This document shows, in pieces, positions 7,124 through 14,644 of a stretch of 17,425 bases of DNA. Each line of letters opens with the position of its first letter. Positions within the stretch are counted from its first letter, which is position 1. Source of the stretch: Fidelibacterota bacterium UBA6817 (GTDB lineage: Bacteria; Fidelibacterota; Fidelibacteria; Fidelibacterales; Fidelibacteraceae). The notes beneath the pieces are model-generated. The model saw nothing but the letters and a program-made list of their open reading frames with translations. It was not told the DNA's origin and ran no database searches. The stretch is taken from NCBI GenBank assembly GCA_002452555.1, contig DKER01000008.1, positions 1 through 17,425 of the forward strand, given 5' to 3'. The position numbers and the translations under genes are program-made.

Positions 7124-10100
7124 ATGTATATATCACGTTTAGAGATCTATGGATTCAAATCCTTTGCACAGAAAACCCACCTTAATTTCGGTGAAGGTAT
7201 TACATCAATTGTAGGTCCCAACGGATGTGGTAAAACAAATGTCGTTGATGCCATTCGCTGGGTACTGGGTGAACAAAAATCCAGTCTGCTTCGTTCCGAT
7301 GTAATGACAGATGTTATTTTTAACGGGTCAAAGCACCGGAAACCTCTCAATTTTTCAGAAGTCTCGCTTACGATTCATAATAACCGGGGCGTTTTAAGCG
7401 TTGCCTATAATGAAGTCATTATTACCCGCCGGCTTTATCGTGACGGGACCAGTGAATATTTGCTGAATAACTCCCCTGTCCGTCTGAAAGATATTCAGGA
7501 CCTTTTTGTGGATACCGGTATGGGGTCAGATGCCTATTCGGTTATGGAACTGAAAATGGTTGAAGAGATTCTCAGTGAAAATAAAGATAACCGAAAACAT
7601 CTTTTTGAAGAAGCTGCAGGAATAAACAAATATAAAAGCCAGAGAAAAAGCTCATATCGTAAGCTGGATGCAACCCGTGAAGACCTGGAGCGACTTGAGG
7701 ATATTCTTTTTGAAATAAAAAAGAATGTAGGCGGACTGAAACGTCAGCTGAACCGGTACGAAAAGTATCAGGAATATGCAGATCAGCTGCGGGATCTGGA
7801 AATTGTCCTCGGTCAGGCGAACTGGTTCAAAATTCAGGATCAGATAACCCCGTTGAAAAATCAGCTTGAACGGAATCAGGTTCGCCAGAATGAAACAAGC
7901 CGGCAATTAGGGATCGAAGAATCAATGCTTACATCCTACAGGAAAGATGAAGGTGATTTGTCCCTTGAACTTGAAGAACAGGATAAAAACCTGAATGAAC
8001 TCAATAGGAAAATTACGGATCTGAATACCCGTTCTATGGTTCTGAATGAAAAAATCCTGAATGCCAATAATACTTTAGAGAGGTTGGGCGAAGAACGGAT
8101 TATGGCATTGAACAGAAAAAATGCCAATGAAAAAATCCGCGAGGATCTGAAAGATGAGCTGGAAAAGAATGCCCCTCTCCTGGAGGATCTTCGTAAAGAG
8201 TATGATAAAGTCCAGTCTGATTATGAAAAAATTCAGTCCGCATATAAAAATATATCCCGGGAAGTTGACAATATATCCGGATCTGTACAGGAAAAACAGG
8301 GTGTTTTACATCGAATCGAACAGCAGAAAGTCCGCCTTTTAGACCAGCAGGACAACTTCAGGGAACTCATGGGCAATGATGAGATCCGAAGGTCGGAACT
8401 GGAAGTTCATCTGCAAACCCGGACAGCCGGACTGAAAGAAGCGGAAAACAGAAACCGGGAATGGGAATCATCCGTAGAAAAGCTTAGTCAGACGCTTATT
8501 GAACGGGAAAAATCAGCGGATTCAATTGCAGGGAATATCCGTAACCTCCGGGATGACATTCTCAAAATAAAATCAGATTATGAGCAAAACCGGAAAGAAT
8601 TGGGATTCTATCGCGAACTGGTTGAATCCATGACAGGGTTCAATCCGGGAGTCCGGTACATTATGAAGGATCTGAAACATCCCGGAATCAAAGGCTCTGT
8701 GGCCGACCTGCTTCATGCTCATGACGACTATGCATCTGCCATTGAAATTGCACTTGGAAATATTGTCCGGTATCTGGTTTCCGATACAAAGGCTTCTGCA
8801 CTTGACGTTATTGACGATCTTAAAAAAAATCAAAAGGGACGAGTTACAATAATTCCCCTCGATCTGGTACGGGACAAGCTCGGGAAACCTCAGGTTTTTA
8901 ATCATTGGGATACGAATGTTATCGGTCTTGCCAGAGATTATGTAAAAGCCGAACCCGGAGCTGAAATCCTGATCGATTATTTTTTGAGTGATGTGGTCTT
9001 GGTGAAATCTTTGCGGGAAATTCCCCATAAAACGTTGAAAGAAAGCAGATTCCGCTTTGTTACACCCGATGGAGACTATCTGGAACAGCGGGGCCTGATT
9101 AAAGGCGGGAAAGGTGATACACGATACCAAAACATTTTGGGCCGTCGTGAAAAAATTGAACTTCTGGAACAAAATTCCAAAGAATTCGAGCGAAAAATTA
9201 CATCACTTGAAGCAGACTATTCAGAGCTGGAAAAGAAACAAAAAGCGATCCAACAAGAACTTTCTCTAATGACAGAGGATCTGAAAAGTTCTGAACGGAA
9301 AAGGCTGGAAGCCGAAAAAGAACTGAGTCAAATTCAGTATGAAACAGAGCATATTCATCAAAGAATACAAGAACTTAACGATTCAATTTCCCGGTACAGT
9401 TATCAGATCCAGGATTCAGATAAAACACTGAAACAGTTATCGGATGATGAGGGAAAGGCCCGTGGAGAACTGGATAAAGCCAGGTCCGAACTGAATGAAT
9501 TTCAGGAACGTCATGCCGGTTCACTAAAGGAAAAAGATGAACTGTTCAAGGCCGTTCAGGATATTCGTATTCGTTTGATTTCTGAAGAACGAGAAAAAGA
9601 TAATACTCGCCTGAGATATAATAATGCGGAAGATATTATCCGGGAAATGGCCGGTCGCATTGATGAAATTGATTTGAATCTAACCGAGACAAGAAAAATC
9701 CTTGAAACCAGTGAAAGTGAAGTTAAAGTAATTGCTCTGGACCTGGAGAAACTTCAGGATAAAGCCCTGGAGGAACGTGACAAACGCGATAAAATTGCGG
9801 AGAAATTAAAACTGATACGGGAAAAAATTGCTAACGTAGAGTCTTCAATTTCCGAGCAGCATAAAACAAGGGAAAATTTTTTCCAGACCCTCCGGGATAT
9901 CGAAATACGACTGACGGAGTTTCAGTCTGAACAAAACCGGATCAGGGAAAGACTTCTGGAACGGTACAGAATTGATATATTAAAACAGGAATATATTCAT
10001 ACGACTGAAACTGAAGCGGAAATGGAAGAAAAAATTGAACGGCTCAGGCACCGGATTGAAATGATAGGTCCTGTTAATATGGCAGTGAAAACCGAGTATG

Positions 10101-10681
10101 AGGAAGAATCTGCCAGACTTAAATTTCTCACGGAACAACGGGATGATCTTTTGGAATCGGAAAAAAGTATCCTGGAAACCATTCAGAAACTGGATACGAC
10201 TGCCAGAAAACAGTTCAGAGAAGTTTTTGACCGGATACGCCAGAATTTCACGAAAACCTATGAACTGTTTTTCCCAAACGGTACCGGCGACATCCGACTG
10301 ATCGGAGATCCGGATCCCCTGGAGGCGGAAGTGGAAATTCTTTCCCGCCCGAAAGGACGAGAGATGAAAAGCCTTAAATCCCTTTCTGCCGGCGAAAAAG
10401 CACTCACGGCTATTGCCCTGCTCTTTGCTATTTATCTGGTAAAACCCTCACCGTATTGTATCCTGGATGAAGTGGATGCACCTTTGGATGATCAAAATGT
10501 TGGACGTTTTACGAAAGCCTTGAAACATTTTACGGAACGGACGCAATTTATTATTGTTACTCATAATAAACTCACAATGGAAGCCGCCGATTACATGTAC
10601 GGTGTAACAATGCAGGAAGAAGGGATTTCAAAAATTGTTTCTGTGAACTTTTCCGAAGAACGTCCTGAAGTGAGTGCTTAG
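7124..10681 (+). CDS. smc: Chromosome segregation ATPase SMC
   Basis: An 1185-residue protein of full bacterial SMC length and layout. The N-terminal ABC head half has YISRLEIYGFKSFA and the Walker A GPNGCGKT at residues 31-38. A long coiled coil follows (about 165-500), then the hinge (about 505-665, containing GIKGSVADLL and a terminal LIKGGKGD), and the returning coiled coil (about 670-1015). The C-terminal head has the signature LSAGEKALTA (from 1087) and the Walker B YCILDEVDAPLDD with D1115/E1116. The usual signature is LSGGEK; Ala at 1089 is a mild variation. SMC dimers with ScpA/ScpB organise and resolve the nucleoid; scpA and scpB are not in this window. No Shine-Dalgarno is visible before ATG 7124, but the conserved N-terminus makes the start convincing. 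The next gene starts 13 bp after the stop. Confidence -1.
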   Translation: MYISRLEIYGFKSFAQKTHLNFGEGITSIVGPNGCGKTNVVDAIRWVLGEQKSSLLRSDVMTDVIFNGSKHRKPLNFSEVSLTIHNNRGVLSVAYNEVIITRRLYRDGTSEYLLNNSPVRLKDIQDLFVDTGMGSDAYSVMELKMVEEILSENKDNRKHLFEEAAGINKYKSQRKSSYRKLDATREDLERLEDILFEIKKNVGGLKRQLNRYEKYQEYADQLRDLEIVLGQANWFKIQDQITPLKNQLERNQVRQNETSRQLGIEESMLTSYRKDEGDLSLELEEQDKNLNELNRKITDLNTRSMVLNEKILNANNTLERLGEERIMALNRKNANEKIREDLKDELEKNAPLLEDLRKEYDKVQSDYEKIQSAYKNISREVDNISGSVQEKQGVLHRIEQQKVRLLDQQDNFRELMGNDEIRRSELEVHLQTRTAGLKEAENRNREWESSVEKLSQTLIEREKSADSIAGNIRNLRDDILKIKSDYEQNRKELGFYRELVESMTGFNPGVRYIMKDLKHPGIKGSVADLLHAHDDYASAIEIALGNIVRYLVSDTKASALDVIDDLKKNQKGRVTIIPLDLVRDKLGKPQVFNHWDTNVIGLARDYVKAEPGAEILIDYFLSDVVLVKSLREIPHKTLKESRFRFVTPDGDYLEQRGLIKGGKGDTRYQNILGRREKIELLEQNSKEFERKITSLEADYSELEKKQKAIQQELSLMTEDLKSSERKRLEAEKELSQIQYETEHIHQRIQELNDSISRYSYQIQDSDKTLKQLSDDEGKARGELDKARSELNEFQERHAGSLKEKDELFKAVQDIRIRLISEEREKDNTRLRYNNAEDIIREMAGRIDEIDLNLTETRKILETSESEVKVIALDLEKLQDKALEERDKRDKIAEKLKLIREKIANVESSISEQHKTRENFFQTLRDIEIRLTEFQSEQNRIRERLLERYRIDILKQEYIHTTETEAEMEEKIERLRHRIEMIGPVNMAVKTEYEEESARLKFLTEQRDDLLESEKSILETIQKLDTTARKQFREVFDRIRQNFTKTYELFFPNGTGDIRLIGDPDPLEAEVEILSRPKGREMKSLKSLSAGEKALTAIALLFAIYLVKPSPYCILDEVDAPLDDQNVGRFTKALKHFTERTQFIIVTHNKLTMEAADYMYGVTMQEEGISKIVSVNFSEERPEVSA

Positions 10682-10682
10682 C

Positions 10683-10688
10683 AGGAGG
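10683..10688 (+). promoter_or_regulatory. Ribosome binding site selecting the 10695 start
   Basis: AGGAGG, 6 nt before ATG 10695, located just after the smc stop codon. It rules out an in-frame ATG at 10674, which lies inside smc and would add seven residues ahead of the signal peptide. Confidence -1.
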
Positions 10689-10694
10689 AGTAAA

Positions 10695-12062
10695 ATGAAT
10701 AAAATAAAAGTATTCTTATTAATAATTACCTTTGCTATCCCGTTTACGGTGAAAGCTGTTGATATGCCGTTTGATATTGATTATGCAATTTTCTTGAATG
10801 ATGACGGAACACCGACACTGGAAATCTATTATATGACTCACCGTTCCCTCATAACATATCAGCTTGAAGAAGGGAAGCAGGCGCAATATTCCGGAGGATA
10901 CGAAATTATTACAACGCTCTACAGCAGAGGTGAACCTGTATATCAAAAACGGGATATTCAACAGGATGAAATCGGCGACCCTACACTTGTTTCGCCCAAA
11001 CAGAAAATTCCCAGAGTGTTGCCTCTTCAGATACGTCCGGGAGAGTACGAGATTAAAGTCAAAGTAACCGATATTCATTCGGGACATACCGGGGAACAGA
11101 TACTGCCTGTAACAGTCCGCTCCTTTCCTTCCGGATCTCTTGCCTTAAGTGATATTGAAATTGCATCGTATATACTGAATGCAGAAGAAGTCAGCCCCTT
11201 TACAAAACTGGGGCGATATGATATTATACCCCATGCACAACGAATGTACAATAAAGAAAATCCTTCTTTGACGATCTATGCTGAAATCTATAATCTGACA
11301 AAAACGGATAAACGTCGCGATCAGAATAAATACAGCCAGGTCAGCCGAATTTTGGATATGAATATGAAAGAAGTCCTGAAGAAAAATGAACTCATCATTG
11401 ATACGCCCGGTTCATTCAGCATTGTTATGGAAAAAATGGATGTCGGTTCATTGAAACCGGGAATTTATCAATATGAGTTAGCGATCACTGACCTTAACAC
11501 CGGAGAAAATGTCAGTTCGGGCAAGAAATTTTATGTCATGGGTGAACAGAGATTTATACCGGATGGAAAAGATCCTGCTGACGATATCCATACAATGAAT
11601 GAAGCTCAGGCGGATTCCCTGTTTAAAATTCTTCAACCCCTGATGACAAAAGAAGAAATTCGAATGTTCAGACGGAGTAATGAGGAGGGGAAAAGAAATG
11701 TCCTGATCCGCTTCTGGGAAGCAAGAGATCCGGATTTTTCAACGCCTGTCAATGAGTTCCGTGTTGAACTTCAAAAACGAATTGATTATGCCAATAAACA
11801 CTTTTCCACGCAGTTCAGACAAGGCGCACAGTCGGACAGGGGAATGGTGCTTCTGAAATACGGGTTTCCCTCGGACCGGGATATTTTTCCCAGTCAGATG
11901 GATAATAAACCGTATGAAATATGGGTTTACACCCATATTGAAGGGGGCGTGGAATTTGTTTTTGTAGATGAAATCGGCACAGGTGTATATGATCTTGTAC
12001 ATAGCACCAAAAGAGGCGAGCGGTACAATCCAAACTGGCATGAAAGGTATGACTATCGATGA
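10695..12062 (+). CDS. GWxTD-domain exported protein (degenerate motif)
   Basis: A 455-residue protein with a signal peptide (MNKIKVFLLIITFAIPFTVKA). Residues about 25-290 are beta-rich, with paired Ig-like stretches such as PLQIRPGEYEIKVKVTD and SLKPGIYQYELAITDLNTGE. Residues about 306-455 match the GWxTD domain of FCB-group genomes: MTKEEIRMF, NVLIRFWEARDPDFSTPVNEF, RIDYANKHFS, DRGMVLLKYGFPSDRD, PYEIWVY, FVFVDEIGTGVYDLVHS. The name-giving GWxTD tetrad is replaced by GAQSD at 377-381. The family's biochemical role is unknown. The protein probably sits in the periplasm or on the outer membrane; no lipobox is seen. It follows smc by 13 bp and overlaps the ROK kinase by 4 nt (ATGA), so the three are likely co-transcribed. 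Confidence -1.
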   Translation: MNKIKVFLLIITFAIPFTVKAVDMPFDIDYAIFLNDDGTPTLEIYYMTHRSLITYQLEEGKQAQYSGGYEIITTLYSRGEPVYQKRDIQQDEIGDPTLVSPKQKIPRVLPLQIRPGEYEIKVKVTDIHSGHTGEQILPVTVRSFPSGSLALSDIEIASYILNAEEVSPFTKLGRYDIIPHAQRMYNKENPSLTIYAEIYNLTKTDKRRDQNKYSQVSRILDMNMKEVLKKNELIIDTPGSFSIVMEKMDVGSLKPGIYQYELAITDLNTGENVSSGKKFYVMGEQRFIPDGKDPADDIHTMNEAQADSLFKILQPLMTKEEIRMFRRSNEEGKRNVLIRFWEARDPDFSTPVNEFRVELQKRIDYANKHFSTQFRQGAQSDRGMVLLKYGFPSDRDIFPSQMDNKPYEIWVYTHIEGGVEFVFVDEIGTGVYDLVHSTKRGERYNPNWHERYDYR

Positions 12063-12964
12063 GTTCCAATAATAAATATGCTATTGGTGTTGATTTAGGC
12101 GGAACAAAAGTCCGGCTGGGACTTGTGGATGAAAACTATCAGGTCATAGGTGAAACACCCCGCCTGAATACTTTTGACTGTCTTACCGGAGATGAAGTGG
12201 TAGATCGGATCCGTCAGGGTGTTGATCTTCTCCTAAAAATTAACAATCTTGAAAAAAATCATATCAAGGGGATTGGAGTCGGATCACCCGGACCCCTTGA
12301 TCCCTATACAGGTTATATCAAAGAAACGCTGAATCTGAAATCAATCCGTAATTATCCGCTTGGAAAATCTTTAGCTGAAGTTACAAACATGAAAGTTTGC
12401 GTGGATAATGATGCGAACTGTTTCGGGTTGGGAGAACAAAAAGCCGGTAAAGCCAAAGGAATGCATCATGTAATTGTAGGGACTTTAGGCACCGGGTTTG
12501 GATTTGCATATATTTTGAACGGGAATGTTCTCCATGGTGCAACAGGAACTGCAGCGGAAATCGGAATGTTGCCGTTCCGTGACGGGATTTATGAAGATTA
12601 TGTCACCGGACGCGGTTTAAGAGCCATGCATTTACAACTCGCCGGCGAAGAACTGGATCCGAAAATCATTTCAGAAAAAGCGTTTCAGGGTGATGAGAAA
12701 GCATTAAAGACATTCGAAAAGTATGGGGAAGCGGTTGCTTATACCCTTTTGCCTTTTATCGCGGCTCTTGATCCTGAAATTATTGTTCTCGGAGGATCTG
12801 TTTCCGTAAACTGGCCGTTTTTTCAACAATCACTCGACACAACAATTCGTAATCACATTTTTGCCAATCAAAAAGAGTCACTTAAAATCGTAAAATCCGA
12901 AATGGGAGAAATTGCTGCAGTCATTGGAGCGGCAGGACTCCTGGACATGGACTATTCGATTTGA
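12059..12964 (+). CDS. ROK-family sugar kinase (glucokinase-like), zinc motif absent
   Basis: A 301-residue cytoplasmic protein of the ROK (repressor, ORF, kinase) family, without the DNA-binding N-terminus of ROK repressors. Seen: phosphate-binding DLGGTK (12-17), GSPGPLD (75-81), VDNDANC with the expected catalytic Asp118, GTLGTGFGFA (141-150), AAEIGM (165-170) and the adenosine-side VLGGSVS (243-249). Known ROK sugar kinases carry E-x-G-H followed by a C-x-C-G-x2-G-C-x-E zinc loop. Here the His is Met170 and the loop reads LPFRDGIYEDYVTGRGL, with no Cys or His. A hexose or N-acetylhexosamine kinase is likely, but the substrate cannot be read from sequence. Start at 12059 overlaps the stop of the previous gene (ATGA), with AAAGG at 12043-12047 somewhat distant. 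Faces comF across a 383-bp gap. Confidence -1.
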   Translation: MSSNNKYAIGVDLGGTKVRLGLVDENYQVIGETPRLNTFDCLTGDEVVDRIRQGVDLLLKINNLEKNHIKGIGVGSPGPLDPYTGYIKETLNLKSIRNYPLGKSLAEVTNMKVCVDNDANCFGLGEQKAGKAKGMHHVIVGTLGTGFGFAYILNGNVLHGATGTAAEIGMLPFRDGIYEDYVTGRGLRAMHLQLAGEELDPKIISEKAFQGDEKALKTFEKYGEAVAYTLLPFIAALDPEIIVLGGSVSVNWPFFQQSLDTTIRNHIFANQKESLKIVKSEMGEIAAVIGAAGLLDMDYSI

Positions 12965-13347
12965 ATTCTTAATTGACCAAAATGTCGAACAATATAAATT
13001 GATTGTATGGTGGGTTTTATTTTGAAGAAATATAGCGGTTTCGTCTATGGCGATTTAATATTTGTGCAATTTGGATGATGAATAAGGTAACAAATGATAA
13101 AAAATCAAAGAAATTCTGTTGATACTATATAGAGAAAAGATTAGGTATATGCACCCCCCGGGGATAAAATAATTCCGCGGGTATTGAAATGCAAACTAAT
13201 ATTGTTTATCGTATATCAGCGGAAATCCACGGCTCTTTAAACCATAAATGCATAAAATAAAAACCCCATTATCTTTGCACTAAAAACGATATTGCGAAGA
13301 GATTTTATAAAACTGCTTTTTGTATAAAAAAATGATGAAAATTTGAA
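12965..13347. other. AT-rich gap between convergent genes
   Basis: No credible gene is seen on either strand (longest starts give about 12 codons), and no tRNA. It contains CCCCGGGG (13156-13163) within a weak stem, ACCCCCCGG (13153-13161) facing CCGCGGGT (13175-13182), without a T-run on either side. An AT-rich imperfect hairpin (TTTATAAAA facing TTTTGTATAAA, about 13305-13329) lies just past the comF stop and could end comF transcription, but it is not a strong intrinsic terminator. TATCTTTG at 13270-13277 resembles the Bacteroidota -7 promoter element. Confidence -1.
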
Positions 13348-14064
13348 TTAATTCTCATCAGAATTTAGTAAAAAATTGCCCCCTTCACGGGTTAAGGGAG
13401 TCCCGAGGGTAAAAATTCGGATTTCATCGACTCCGGCAATGTGAAGCGTTCGGGCCAGTTCGCAGGTTGTTGCACCTGTGGTAAAGATATCATCAATGAT
13501 TACACAGGAGTTGGGAATGACTTTTTTTCTTTTAACAGCAAAGATGCCGGACACATTCTTTTGTCTTTCTTCACGGTTCATTTGAGTCTGCGTGGTTGTG
13601 TGAACCTGCCTGTAAATCAAATCCGGCACGATAGGAACTTTCCAGATTTTTGATATCCCCAACGCTAGTTGTTCGCTTTGATTATATCCCCGAACTCGTT
13701 TACGTTTTCGGTGTAGGGGAACTGGAATCAAACAGCCGGTCCTGGCGAACTCTGAATTCAGTGTAAGTATCCCCATGCGTTCCCCCAGCCAACGACCGAT
13801 GAAATCTGCCTGTTTATATTTTAAATGATGAACAAGCACCTGGAGACCGGGTGTGAACCAATATGCGCTAAGAACTTCCCGTATATATGGAGTTTCTTCA
13901 GGCTTAAAAGAGAAAGGTGTATCGAGGTAAATCTCCAATTCGTGAAAACAATCTCTGCACATAAACGTGGAAAATACCGCAATCCGGCGGCATATCAGAC
14001 ATTGAACGGGAAAAAGTCTGTTTAAAATTGTTTCAGGAACTTTACACGACGTTTTAAAACTCAT
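13348..14064 (-). CDS. ComF-family phosphoribosyltransferase-like protein
   Basis: A 238-residue protein of the ComF/GntX family. The N-terminal zinc-ribbon-like part has C22-x2-C25 and C36-x2-C39. The type I phosphoribosyltransferase part shows VPLHRKRKRVRGYNQSEQLA (115-134), the family's TQTQMNREERQKNVSGIFAV, and the PRPP-binding loop VIIDDIFTTGATT (188-200). ComF proteins are needed for DNA uptake in transformable bacteria, where ComF works with the ComFA helicase inside the cell; in others the role is unclear. No other competence gene is in view, so involvement in transformation is not supported here. The gene stands alone on the minus strand. No good Shine-Dalgarno precedes the ATG, but the conserved N-terminus supports it. 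Confidence -1.
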   Translation of the reverse strand: MSFKTSCKVPETILNRLFPVQCLICRRIAVFSTFMCRDCFHELEIYLDTPFSFKPEETPYIREVLSAYWFTPGLQVLVHHLKYKQADFIGRWLGERMGILTLNSEFARTGCLIPVPLHRKRKRVRGYNQSEQLALGISKIWKVPIVPDLIYRQVHTTTQTQMNREERQKNVSGIFAVKRKKVIPNSCVIIDDIFTTGATTCELARTLHIAGVDEIRIFTLGTPLTREGGNFLLNSDEN

Positions 14065-14271
14065 TTATGCGGTTTTCTAATCTATTCAATCTTTAAAAAG
14101 CTATGATGAATTATGTTATGACAATTCCGAATCCCTTCAAAAAAGAGTTTCAACAAATTTCTGTATGCTCGTCTTTAATAATAATCAACCATAAAGTAAA
14201 AATCAAAATAATATTATTGATTATATATAAGCGTGTTATAATAACCTAATGATGCTGATAGTTTTACCTGC
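14065..14271. other. AT-rich upstream region of comF
   Basis: About 200 bp of very AT-rich DNA between the comF start and the second repeat element. No gene is seen. It should contain the comF promoter on the minus strand, but several TATAAT-like hexamers occur by composition alone and none is paired with a convincing -35 element, so no promoter is called. Confidence -1.
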
Positions 14272-14488
14272 GCTATGAGCTATGATAGCCGGAGGCTCGC
14301 TGCGCTCGCTGTTCAGGAGTTCAAGGGTTCATGGGCTCAAGGGTTCATGGGCTCAAGGGTTCATGGGCTCAAGGGTTCATGGGCTCAAGGGTTCATGAGT
14401 TCATGGGCTCAAGAGTTCAAAGGTTGAGATGTTGAGAGGTTGAGGCTCGCTGCGCTCGCTGTTCAGGAGTTCAAGGGTTCATGGGCTC
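14272..14488 (-). repeat. Octamer tandem array with 47-bp duplicated core (mosaic element, copy 2)
   Basis: On the plus strand, seventeen 8-bp units fill 14311-14446: first GTTCAGGA and GTTCAAGG, then GTTCATGG and GCTCAAGG alternating (a 16-bp higher-order unit repeated four times over 14327-14390), then diverging GTTCATGA, GTTCAAAG and GTTGAGAT forms. A perfect 47-bp direct repeat (14292-14338 and 14442-14488, offset exactly 150 bp) brackets the array; it carries GCTCGCTGCGCTCGCTG and three octamers. Three heptamers (GCTATGA twice, TAGCCGG) lie at the outer end, 14272-14292. An 8-bp period with no conserved frame argues against coding. Reported on the minus strand because the whole element reads from the copA stop toward comF. 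Confidence -1.
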
Positions 14489-14503
14489 TAGAGGACTGAT
14501 TGC

Positions 14504-14643
14504 CTGTTGACTGTCCACTGACGACTGTCCACTGACGACTGTCAACTGTCCACTGACGACTGTCCACTGTCAACTGCCGACTGCCGACTGATCGCTACCG
14601 GCTACCGGCTACCGGCTACCGGCTACTGGCTACCGGCTACTGG
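14504..14643 (-). repeat. Twenty-unit heptamer tandem array (mosaic element, copy 2)
   Basis: Exactly 20 units of 7 bp without a phase slip. Plus-strand forms are CTGTTGA, CTGTCCA, CTGACGA, CTGTCAA (14504-14573), CTGCCGA twice, CTGATCG (14588-14594), then CTACCGG and CTACTGG (14595-14643). On the minus strand these read TAGCCGG/TAGCCAG, then TAGCGATCAG, then TGGACAG/TCGTCAG/TTGACAG, the same unit types in the same opening order as 6846-7012. It starts 1 nt from the copA stop codon (the TAA itself reads TAAGCCAG). Confidence -1.
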
Positions 14644-14644
14644 C

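Noticed and set aside
8573..9172. 199-codon open frame on the minus strand inside smc
   Set aside because: It lies entirely antisense to the well-conserved SMC hinge, has no ribosome binding site, and encodes a composition typical of an antisense frame.
13153..13182. GC-rich stem near CCCCGGGG as an intrinsic terminator of the ROK gene
   Set aside because: The stem is interrupted and no run of T follows on either strand; it is described only as a weak hairpin.
14311..14643. Repeat-rich coding sequence or peptide repeat gene
   Set aside because: Periods of 7 and 8 are not multiples of 3. TAG in the heptamers closes all frames on the minus strand, and no start with a ribosome binding site leads in.
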